Source of the DNA: Hyphomonadaceae bacterium
GTDB taxonomy: Bacteria; Pseudomonadota; Alphaproteobacteria; Caulobacterales; Aquidulcibacteraceae
Length of the DNA: 5,417 bases
Assembly: GCA_003526465.1 (NCBI GenBank)
Contig: DPWD01000075.1
Location: 1 to 5,417 of the forward strand
Direction of reading: 5' to 3'
The translations under genes and the position numbers were made by a program. Positions 1 through 4,681 of this stretch are shown here, one piece after another; the stretch's first letter is position 1; every line of letters begins with the position of its first letter. The notes under the pieces were generated by a model. The model made no database searches, was not told the DNA's origin, and was given only the letters and a program-made list of their open reading frames with translations.

Positions 1-219
1 GACGGCGAACGGCCGTGGGAATTCCCCCGCCCAATCGCGCGACCATGCCAACACCGCCCAGGGCGCGTAGACCGCCGTCTCGCCAACAGCGGTGAGCGGC
101 GCGCCAAGCGCGGTCTGGCCCGCAAACACGTGGGCGAGGAATTGCGTGGCCGCGACCAGGCCGGCGAGAAACCCCAGCGCCGCGAGAGCAACGACAAATA
201 TTTTCGCACGCCGGGACAT
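1..219 (-). CDS. Probable conjugative coupling protein, VirD4/TraG family, N-terminal fragment
   Basis: The first 73 codons are in the window and the rest lies past base 1. The ATG at 219-217 is preceded by a strong ribosome site, GGAGGA, a few bases upstream. The protein starts with a short basic stretch (MSRRAK) and a hydrophobic membrane segment (about residues 7-30). It continues into ATQFLAHVFAGQTALGAPL and VYAPWAVLAW. This 'ATQ...LG.PL...VYAPW..W' arrangement is the one I recognise from the N-terminal membrane anchor of TraG/VirD4 coupling proteins, the inner-membrane ATPases that bring relaxosome DNA to a type IV secretion channel. The Walker motifs would lie outside the window, so the assignment rests on the anchor alone. 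The upstream gap holds a three-copy operator-like array, which suggests the gene is regulated. An unrelated membrane protein with a similar N-terminus remains possible. Confidence 0.6.
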   Translation of the reverse strand, partial: MSRRAKIFVVALAALGFLAGLVAATQFLAHVFAGQTALGAPLTAVGETAVYAPWAVLAWSRDWAGEFPRPFAV

Positions 220-260
220 CCATCCTCCGCGGCATGGCGGAGCAAAGGCGGCGCCTAGCG

Positions 261-331
261 AACCGAATTTTATTCGGTTGGATGCGGATTTGGCCGAATA
301 TTGTTCGGTCGCCGCAAAATCTTGTTCGGTC
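261..331 (-). promoter_or_regulatory. Three-copy 15-bp dyad array, probable operator upstream of the TraG-like gene
   Basis: Read on the minus strand, three 15-mers share the pattern CCGAAYAADATTYKG: CCGAACAAGATTTTG (329-315), CCGAACAATATTCGG (308-294) and CCGAATAAAATTCGG (277-263). The last two are dyads; the 261-279 copy has 8-bp arms (AACCGAAT/ATTCGGTT) around TTT. On the plus strand, TTGTTCGGTC occurs exactly twice, 21 bp apart. The copies are 31 and 21 bp apart, about three and two helical turns. A 15-bp AT-centred dyad in helical phase is the usual site architecture for Lrp/AsnC regulators, and such a gene ends 22 bp away. The array lies 42-112 bp upstream of the TraG-like start. That this Lrp binds here is inference. 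Confidence 0.6.
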
Positions 332-352
332 CGTGTCCCAAGGGCAGGCGCA

Positions 353-859
353 TCAACGTGCCAAATCGGCTCGCGCCGCATTGCGAACCGAGCGCGGCCG
401 AGTAGGGGGCCAGCATACCGGCGCCTCGGCTTTCACGGTATCGATCACCATCGACAGCCGGGCGGCGGCGACGCCAGCGTCGCTCATGCACGCGCGGAAA
501 TGCCTCCACGCTTCGATCGAGGGAGCGAGAAAGCGCAGCATAAAATCATGAGGGCCCGCCACCTGGTAAGCCGAAACGATCGCCGGGGTGCTTGTGAGCA
601 GGCTTTGAAAGCGCGCCAAGGTCTCCGCGGTTTGGTCGCACAAGCTGATCTCGGCCCAGCCCTCGAAATGCGCGCCGATCGCTTTCGGATCGACGATGGC
701 GCGATAGCCGATAATGACGCCGCCTTGCTCCAAGCGCCGCACGCGTTCCAGGCAGGCAGGCGGCGACAAGCCGACGCGCGCCGCTAGCGCCTTGTTTGTC
801 AATCGGCCGTCTTGCTGCAGCGCTTCCAGGATCAATTCATCGACGGCGTCAAGCTTCAC
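353..859 (-). CDS. Lrp/AsnC-family transcriptional regulator
   Basis: Complete 168-residue regulator. It starts at GTG 859-857, with GGGGGA seven bases upstream as ribosome site, and stops at TGA 355-353. Residues 4-53 form the typical N-terminal winged helix-turn-helix, with LDAVDELILEALQQDGRL, then the recognition part LAARVGLSPPACLERVRRLE, then GVIIGYRA. Residues about 66-147 form the RAM (ligand-binding and oligomerisation) domain, including the GxxD turn in YQVAGPHDFMLRF (G102, D105). These proteins assemble as dimers to octamers or hexadecamers, wrap DNA, and often respond to amino acids. The length is ordinary for the family, apart from a basic, Arg/Ala-rich tail after residue 148 that looks unconserved. 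The next gene downstream on the same strand is the TraG-like gene, with the dyad array between them. No copy of the dyad was seen upstream of this gene, so autoregulation through that site is not supported. Effector and regulon cannot be read from sequence. Confidence 0.9.
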   Translation of the reverse strand: MKLDAVDELILEALQQDGRLTNKALAARVGLSPPACLERVRRLEQGGVIIGYRAIVDPKAIGAHFEGWAEISLCDQTAETLARFQSLLTSTPAIVSAYQVAGPHDFMLRFLAPSIEAWRHFRACMSDAGVAAARLSMVIDTVKAEAPVCWPPTRPRSVRNAARADLAR

Positions 860-1239
860 AATGCGTCCCCCGTAGCCGGGAGGACAAAATCAACGCCGCA
901 GCCGATCCCCCATGGAATCGACGCGTCATCCACGTCAAGCGAACGTCCCCCGGCAACACCTCGCCCGATCCGGCGAGCTTCAACAGCGATTCAACCAAAC
1001 GGTGAAGGGCCGGCCCGCTTCCATAATGGATCGTTGCGAGGGCGCCACAGAACGGTCGCTGCCGCAGCCATCGCCGAGAAGGCTGAATTCCGGCTAAACT
1101 TCCAGCGCCGTTCTCCCGTTAGATAGAGGGGGAGTGGCGGACTACCTTCTTTTTAGGCTTCTATGCTTTCGTGGGCTGGCTTGTGTGTGCCTGGGTGGGG
1201 AAACACCTACCCATGCTCGCGTTCGCCGCCCACGCCAGG
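860..1239. other. Intergenic stretch without recognisable gene
   Basis: About 380 bases lie between the regulator start and the integrase-type relic. Short open frames exist on both strands, but none has a convincing start with ribosome site or a recognisable motif. On the minus strand, about 1010-865 reads LHRLVESLLKLAGSGEVLP and onward without a stop. It faintly recalls the start of ExoD-type proteins but has no start codon of its own and runs into the regulator in another frame, so I do not call it. A hairpin (GGGTGGG/CCTACCC, 1193-1212, one G-T pair, 6-base loop) has no T-run and is not a terminator. The stretch probably holds the regulator's promoter and more eroded mobile DNA. Confidence 0.5.
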
Positions 1240-1500
1240 GCTCTGCGTTGGCAGCTGCGCCGCGCTCGCAAGCCTGGCCGGCCCCGGCTTGACCCCGAAC
1301 TCATCGCCCTCATTCGCCTGGCGCAGTCGACGGACTCCAAAACTACATGCTGCCGCGAGACGGGCGGCCCAGCCAGACCTGGGAAACCCTTCTGCACAAC
1401 CATGCCGCCGCCATCGCCGCCATCGACTATGCTCAGTGTGTTCAGCATCACGCTCGAGCGGCTCTATGTCTTCGTGGCGCTAGCCCATGGCTTGGGGTGC
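1240..1500 (+). pseudogene. Decayed integrase-core (IS481/IS3-like DDE) transposase relic
   Basis: Three pieces of one transposase follow each other in the right order but in different frames. Piece one (frame of base 1171, to 1341) reads RKPGRPRLDPELIALIR and then AQSTDSK. Piece two (1344-1427) reads YMLPRDGRPSQTW, then ETLLHNHAAAIAAID. Piece three (1429 to about 1491) reads MLSVFSITLERLYVFVALAHG. In integrase-core transposases the order is 'GRPR...ELRALIRRMS [about 25 residues] AQSTVSKYM..R..PPSQ.W.TFL.NHA..IAAID', then the strand entering the catalytic core. The copy therefore has an internal deletion after ALIR, a two-base gain (or one-base loss) at 1342-1343, and another frame change at 1428. 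The N-terminal DNA-binding region and nearly all of the catalytic core are missing. It cannot encode a working enzyme. No terminal repeats or target duplication were found, so its original extent is unknown. Confidence 0.72.
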
Positions 1501-1823
1501 GGGTGCCGGCGCTGGCAGTAAACCGGCGAAAATCTAAACCACGCCCATTTCGCTTGGGCAAACGTAAGCGTGCACCGGGAGAGATATGGTGCAATGAACG
1601 CTGGGCGACCGCGATTGCCCCCGAACTTCCAAGTCGCAGAATGCAGACCAGAGCGCCACTCGGCGTCGATTGCGCGCACGCCGCAAGTCTATTTTTTCGG
1701 GCTGGGATACCCTGACACTAGGCATCGCTTCAAGATCATGTAATGTGCAACTGGCTTGGCCGACATCGGCGCTACCGGCCGATTCAGCGCCAGCTATGGC
1801 CCCGAAGGGCAAAGGACAGAGAG
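1501..1823. other. Intergenic stretch, no gene supported
   Basis: Between the integrase relic and the probable start of the small membrane protein I see no supported gene. A perfect 5-bp inverted repeat, GCCCA/TGGGC (1543-1559, 7-base loop), has no T-run. A six-T tract occurs at 1691-1696. This segment should contain the promoter for the membrane-protein ORF, but no clear -35/-10 pair stands out. Confidence 0.4.
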
Positions 1824-2174
1824 TTGAGGCTGTCGGAGACCCTTTTGCTTGGCCATGGCGCCGCGTTGTTGGTTATCTTCAATGCACGCGCCAGCGGCAG
1901 TGTGCTAGACGTTGCCTCCCAGATAGCACTGCGCGATGTGGCATGGTTTTTCGGCGCAGGTCTGGTGGCTGCATTTGTCGTCGCTCTTGTTGAGATACAC
2001 AGTGACGGAGGAATGCCCGAGAACAACACCGCGGCAGCGCTAGATAGGTTTGATCGAGACCGCAACGCTCGCGGCTGTTGGGCCACACTCGGTCTGCTTG
2101 GCTCGGCAACACTCTTTGCTATTGGGTTGATTGCGGAAATAAATGCGATCGCGGAGGTCACGGCTTCGGGCTGA
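1824..2174 (+). CDS. Small hypothetical membrane protein, three predicted membrane segments
   Basis: Family not recognised. The frame is open from 1722 to the TGA at 2172-2174. The first ATG (1743) has no ribosome site and would add a 27-residue Arg-rich leader (LGRHRRYRPIQRQLWPRR) unlike a membrane-protein N-terminus. TTG 1824 has AAAGGA seven bases upstream and gives a 116-residue protein beginning with RLSETLLLGHG, so I prefer it. Hydrophobic stretches lie at about residues 5-20 (weak), 39-57 (WFFGAGLVAAFVVALV) and 84-104 (CWATLGLLGSATLFAIGLIAEI). They are separated by a polar loop with several acidic and basic residues (58-83). There is no catalytic or binding motif. The gene stands alone between two transposase relics, so it may be cargo of a former mobile element or an isolated chromosomal remnant. 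A spurious open frame is possible, but the hydrophobic pattern argues for real coding. Confidence 0.5.
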   Translation: MRLSETLLLGHGAALLVIFNARASGSVLDVASQIALRDVAWFFGAGLVAAFVVALVEIHSDGGMPENNTAAALDRFDRDRNARGCWATLGLLGSATLFAIGLIAEINAIAEVTASG

Positions 2175-2189
2175 GCCGCGGCGCGCGGC

Positions 2190-2264
2190 TGGGGCCATGC
2201 GCTTGATGAGCCGCTCGCCAGCGGGACAATCGTGCACTTCTCCGCCGGTGAGCAGCAGCGCGAT
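2190..2264 (-). pseudogene. IS5-family transposase relic, part downstream of the IS3 insertion
   Basis: On the minus strand from 2260 the frame reads ALLLTGGEVHDCPAGERLIKRM. This is the segment that follows '.KGRL' in IS5-family transposases (typically '..LLTGGEAHDCP.AERLI.R'). Homology fades at about 2190, where the usual 'K..LGDKAYDS' motif with the next catalytic aspartate should begin, so the C-terminal half, including the remaining acidic residues, is gone. The matching upstream part lies at 3281 and beyond, on the other side of the IS3-family element. Bases 2261-2264 (CGAT) are one copy of that element's target duplication. Confidence 0.8.
2261..2264. repeat. Target-site duplication of the IS3-family element, left copy (CGAT)
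   Basis: CGAT directly precedes the element and is repeated directly after it at 3281-3284. Deleting the element and one CGAT restores an unbroken IS5 transposase frame, which confirms the duplication independently of its short length. A 4-bp duplication is usual for the IS407-type branch of the IS3 family. Confidence 0.82.
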
Positions 2265-2282
2265 TCACGTGCATCCCGAAAA
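2265..2282 (+). repeat. Degenerate outer left-end sequence of the IS3-family element
   Basis: TCACGTGCATCCCGAAAA (2265-2282) matches the inner left end TGACCTGACCCCCGAAAA (2304-2321) at 13 of 18 positions and lies exactly 39 bp outside it. It directly adjoins the CGAT duplication, so it occupies the physical border of the insertion, although it matches the right end less well than the inner copy does. Confidence 0.55.
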
Positions 2283-2303
2283 TTGGATCGAATTTGGTTA
2301 GAG

Positions 2304-2316
2304 TGACCTGACCCCC
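2304..2316 (+). repeat. Inner left inverted repeat of the IS3-family element
   Basis: TGACCTGACCCCC is the perfect 13-bp inverted partner of 3268-3280; extending one base outward to G 2303 / C 3281 also matches. The flanks at 2300-2303 and 3281-3284 share no direct repeat, so this copy is not the border fixed by the target duplication. Confidence 0.8.
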
Positions 2317-2368
2317 GAAAACCCATCCACGGGGAACTAGAATTCGGCCTGATTCGGGGAGCCGGAAG

Positions 2369-2653
2369 ATGAAGCGGAAGCGGTTTAGCGAGGCGCAGAT
2401 CATTGCGATCTTGCGCGAGCACGAGGCTGGATTTGCAACCAAGGAGCTGTGCCGCAAGCACGGCATGTTCAGCGCGAGCTTGTACGCGTGGAAGGCCAAG
2501 TGCGGCGGCATGGATGTCTCCGACGCCCAGAAGCTCAAGGGCCTGGAGAGCGAGAACGCCAAGCTGAAGCGGCTGTTGGCCGACGCCATGCTCGACAACG
2601 CGGCGCTGAAAGACCTGCTGGGAAAAAATGGTGACGCCCGCGCAGCGGCGTGA
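2369..2653 (+). CDS. IS3-family transposase OrfA (DNA-binding subunit)
   Basis: Codes for 94 residues from ATG 2369 (GGGGA eight bases upstream) to TGA 2651-2653. The start, [21 protein letters not shown], followed by the helix-turn-helix [21 protein letters not shown] (about residues 24-44), is the standard IS3 OrfA domain that binds the terminal repeats. Residues 55-85 ([20 protein letters not shown] and on) form a leucine-zipper coiled coil for multimerisation. Related OrfA proteins usually end '..LLGKKW' at a TGA just after the A-run. Here the run at 2623-2628 has six A's, and the frame instead continues as [10 protein letters not shown]. This suggests loss of one A. OrfA may still fold and could act as a binding or inhibitory protein, but it should not feed the normal -1 frameshift into orfB. 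Confidence 0.88.
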   Translation: MKRKRFSEAQIIAILREHEAGFATKELCRKHGMFSASLYAWKAKCGGMDVSDAQKLKGLESENAKLKRLLADAMLDNAALKDLLGKNGDARAAA

Positions 2654-3267
2654 AGCTGTCGCCCACCTGTTGAAGGCGCACCCGGTGAGCGAGCGGCGGG
2701 CGTGCCAGATCGCCAGTGTCGATCGCGCCTTGGTGCGCTATCGCGCGCGCAAGCCTGACGACTGCGCGCTTCGCGCGCGTCTCAAGGATTTGGCGCATGA
2801 ATGCACGCGGGAATCTCTAGCGCTCGTACCCGACACCTCGCTTTCGGGCGCACGGGTGGGCCGCGAACTGGATCGCATCATCGCTTGGCGTGGGCGCCCG
2901 GAAACGATCCTCTCCGACAATGGCACGGAGCTGACCTCGAATGCGATCCTGGCGTGGAGCGAGGCGAAGGGCGTTGCCTGGCGCTACATCCAGCCCGGCA
3001 AACCGGCGCAGAACGCTTTCATCGAGAGCTCTAATGGCCGGCTCAGGGACGAGTTGCTCAACGAGACGCTGTTTCGCTCGCTGGCGCACGCGCGGCTCGA
3101 ACTCGACGCCTGGCGCAAAGACCATAATCACCACCGCCCGCACTCAGCGCTCGGCTGGCAAACGCCCGCCGCTTACGCGGCGCGCGGGGCATGGAAGGAA
3201 GAGCTTGAAAGACGTCCATCGGGGGCGTTTGATTCGGTCAGGATTCCAGTCGCCGCTTGTGAGAAAT

Positions 3268-3280
3268 GGGGGTCAGGTCA
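3268..3280 (-). repeat. Right inverted repeat of the IS3-family element
   Basis: GGGGGTCAGGTCA is the exact reverse complement of the inner left repeat TGACCTGACCCCC. It ends in CA as IS3 elements do and is followed directly by the duplicated target CGAT. Confidence 0.88.
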
Positions 3281-3284
3281 CGAT
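3281..3284. repeat. Target-site duplication of the IS3-family element, right copy (CGAT)
   Basis: Direct repeat of 2261-2264. It abuts the right inverted repeat and lies inside the IS5-type codons Leu-Ile-Ala of the interrupted transposase. Confidence 0.82.
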
Positions 3285-3430
3285 CAACCGCCCCTTAACA
3301 TCGCCAACTGCATGAATCTTCGTGTTGCGCGCGCCGCGTGAGCGGCCGACTGCCTGTTTCCCCACTTTTTTGCGCCCCTCGCCGAGCGGTGCGCCTTGAA
3401 GTGGGTTGAGTCGATCATCTGCGTGTGCGT
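3281..3430 (-). pseudogene. IS5-family transposase relic, part upstream of the IS3 insertion
   Basis: On the minus strand the frame from 3421 reads QMIDSTHFKAHRSARGAKK, the IS5-family segment around the first catalytic aspartate (D codon 3412-3410). After a frame change at the six-A run (T's 3366-3371 on the plus strand) it continues [20 protein letters not shown], then VKGRLI, up to the CGAT at 3284-3281. The next residues, ALLLTGGEVHDCP, are on the far side of the IS3 element. Upstream, a weaker third-frame stretch (ADLWRRSMRKKSPAAGEI, to about 3490-3520) may be more of the same gene, where intact proteins have a 'GLWRRIF..' motif. The N-terminal 100 or so residues are absent. Both a frameshift and truncations make it dead. 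It overlaps the 3' end of the glycosyltransferase gene on the same strand. Confidence 0.82.
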
Positions 3431-4641
3431 TGATCTCGCCCGCCGCTGGCGATTTCTTGCGCATGGACCGCCTCCACAAATCGGCCATCGCCCAGTCTGT
3501 CATCACTTCGCTGCGCGCCAAGGCTCGAAATCGACCCTTCTTGCGCCAAACGCGCTAGGAAAACTTCCATGGATCGGCCGGCGGCGCCAACGCGAACCGC
3601 CTCCGCGCAACGCTGCAAGAGCCCCTCATCGGTCGCGAATCTTACGATGCAGGCCGCAAGGCTCTCGGCCGTGCATTGGGCGGCGATAAGGCCGGTCACC
3701 CCGTTCTCGACTTGCTCCGGCAAGGCGCCAACAGGGGTGGCAATCACCGGTCGCCCGGCCCCGAACGCATGCGCCACGACGCCCGACTGAGTGATCTCGC
3801 GATGTGGCGCCGCCACTACCTCATATCGCCCCAGTCCATCCGCTATTTCTGCTTGGCTAAGCCACTGATTTCTCACCTCTGCGCCAAGCCGCCTCAAGCG
3901 AGACTCCAGCGCGCCGAGAGGACCCTCGCCAAAGACGCCCAATTGGATTTCGACGCCCAACGCTCGCACGTGTTCGACCGCACCAACAAGCAGATCAAGG
4001 CCCTTGTACGGGAGCACCCGCCCGAGGAACATCACCGAAAGCCCCTTCTCGCGGCGCTGCGGGAAGGGGGCGTTTGCCATCGCGAAGTCCGGGTGGAACA
4101 GCGTCACCAGGCGGTCCCCCTTGACGCGCCCGCTGCGCAGCAATTGGGTTCTGGCAAATCCACTCAGCGTCAGCACACGTTGCGCGCGCAATGCGCTCGA
4201 TAGAAGCCATTCCTGCGCCATGGCGGTGATGTCGCCAGAGTGCGGCACCACATCGTGGACCAAGCACATTCTCGGGACCCGCGCAGCCGCGAACACCGGC
4301 TCAAACAAGGGTGACCAAACATGTGGCATCAACTCGACGACAACCTCCGGCTGAAACCGTGAAATGTGACGTCCAAGCGCGGCGCGCAGCGCAGGTGCGC
4401 GCCAAAGGTTCGTCGCAGCACCGAATCCGCCGCTAAAAGTCGGAAGCACCAGTGTATCGCCGTCGAGGGCGTTGATGTCCGCAAGCAGCTCATTGTGCGC
4501 CGATACGCAGGCCGACACCATGACCTCAGGCACCCGGGCCGCCGCGCGCAGCAGATCGTGCGTGAACAGCGGTATGGCGCCGCGGCGGCCAAGGTAGAAC
4601 AACATGATGCGTCGTATCGACGGCGTCGAACCTTCCGGCAT
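3415..4641 (-). CDS. Family GT4 glycosyltransferase with probable transposon-derived C-terminal tail
   Basis: 408 residues from ATG 4641-4639 to TGA 3417-3415. It has the GT-B fold order: an N-terminal acceptor domain (about 10-190, RIMLFYLGRRG, later VPRMCLVHDVVPHSGD), then the nucleotide-sugar half with SVMFLGRVLPYKGLDLLVGA (202-221), VFGEGPL (236-242) and PHREITQSGVVAHAFGAG (279-296) followed by RPVIATPVGALPEQV. The second Glu of the classical E-x7-E motif is absent, as in the 'ATQSG' branch of GT4. It probably transfers a sugar from a nucleotide donor to a lipid-linked glycan at the inner membrane; next to a ManC-type gene, mannose is a fair guess. Natural homology ends near residue 370. 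The last 10-35 residues run through IS5-relic DNA, and the stop overlaps the IS5 Met-Ile codons. No good ribosome site precedes ATG 4641; a second ATG at codon 13 is possible. It lies 40 bp downstream of the ManC-type gene, likely in one operon. Confidence 0.87.
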   Translation of the reverse strand: MPEGSTPSIRRIMLFYLGRRGAIPLFTHDLLRAAARVPEVMVSACVSAHNELLADINALDGDTLVLPTFSGGFGAATNLWRAPALRAALGRHISRFQPEVVVELMPHVWSPLFEPVFAAARVPRMCLVHDVVPHSGDITAMAQEWLLSSALRAQRVLTLSGFARTQLLRSGRVKGDRLVTLFHPDFAMANAPFPQRREKGLSVMFLGRVLPYKGLDLLVGAVEHVRALGVEIQLGVFGEGPLGALESRLRRLGAEVRNQWLSQAEIADGLGRYEVVAAPHREITQSGVVAHAFGAGRPVIATPVGALPEQVENGVTGLIAAQCTAESLAACIVRFATDEGLLQRCAEAVRVGAAGRSMEVFLARLAQEGSISSLGAQRSDDRLGDGRFVEAVHAQEIASGGRDQRTRR

Positions 4642-4643
4642 AA

Positions 4644-4674
4644 CTTATAGCCGCAAGAGGAGAGCCGCCGTCAA
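4644..4674 (-). promoter_or_regulatory. Weak candidate promoter before the glycosyltransferase gene
   Basis: On the minus strand TTGACG (4674-4669) and TATAAG (4649-4644) are separated by 19 bases, longer than the ideal 17. Transcription from it would start at or just after ATG 4641, implying a leaderless message or use of the ATG at codon 13. This fits the missing ribosome site but is only a pattern match in a 40-bp gap; simple readthrough from the upstream gene is an equal alternative. Confidence 0.25.
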
Positions 4675-4681
4675 CTCTTGA

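Larger units (their letters stand above)
2265..3280 (+). mobile_element. IS3-family insertion sequence, defective, nested in an IS5-family relic
   Basis: The 1016-bp element carries overlapping orfA (2369-2653) and orfB (2628-3341). The right end has TGACCTGACCCCC in inverted orientation (3268-3280). An identical left repeat is at 2304-2316, but the duplicated CGAT target lies 39 bp further out at 2261-2264, followed by a degenerate end-like sequence (2265-2282). I set the left border by the duplication. The orfB deletion of about 70-75 codons explains a length below the usual 1.2-1.3 kb: adding about 220 bp gives roughly 1.24 kb. The element lies opposite in direction to the IS5 gene it interrupts. 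Loss of the first catalytic aspartate should make it unable to move by itself, although ends recognised by a related intact copy elsewhere could still be used in trans. Confidence 0.85.
2628..3341 (+). pseudogene. IS3-family transposase OrfB, internally deleted and catalytically incomplete
   Basis: The 237-codon frame begins at ATG 2628 inside orfA. Residues 1-58 are the usual OrfB N-terminal helical domain ([19 protein letters not shown], then RLKDLAHE). At residue 59 (base about 2801) it jumps to [20 protein letters not shown], which in intact relatives ('VVDDFTRECLALV.DTSLSG') lies some 70-75 residues further on. The missing part contains 'W..DFVSD', with the first catalytic Asp. The other two acidic residues remain: D97 in ILSDNGTEL and E133 in [14 protein letters not shown], with the expected 35 residues between them. 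[18 protein letters not shown] follows normally. The frame then crosses the right inverted repeat and stops at TGA 3339-3341, about 60 bp outside the element. It lies in the +1 frame relative to orfA, not the usual -1. It should be unable to catalyse transposition. Confidence 0.85.

Noticed and set aside
261..279. 8-bp-arm hairpin as terminator of the Lrp-type gene
   Set aside because: There is no T-run on either side, and it is one of three related phased copies, so an operator is the better reading.
92..787. Long plus-strand open frame (231 codons) across the left genes
   Set aside because: It is antisense to the TraG-like and Lrp-type genes, has an Arg/Ala-rich composition without motifs, and arises from high-GC codon bias.
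860..1010. Possible ExoD-like N-terminus on the minus strand (LHRLVESLLKLAGSGEVLP)
   Set aside because: The resemblance is faint, there is no start codon or ribosome site, and the frame runs into the regulator gene out of phase.
1193..1212. GGGTGGG/CCTACCC hairpin as a terminator
   Set aside because: It lacks a following T-run, has a G-T pair, and lies within debris with no gene ending before it.
1784..2461. 225-codon minus-strand open frame
   Set aside because: It crosses the IS3 element border, the IS5 relic and the antisense of the membrane protein, has no family motif, and is a shadow frame.
3415..3521. Glycosyltransferase tail taken as a genuine extra domain
   Set aside because: The same DNA encodes IS5-type motifs in other frames, so the tail is better explained by transposon capture.
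4366..4650. Plus-strand frames opposite the glycosyltransferase and ManC-type genes
   Set aside because: They are all antisense shadows with Arg-rich composition and no motifs.
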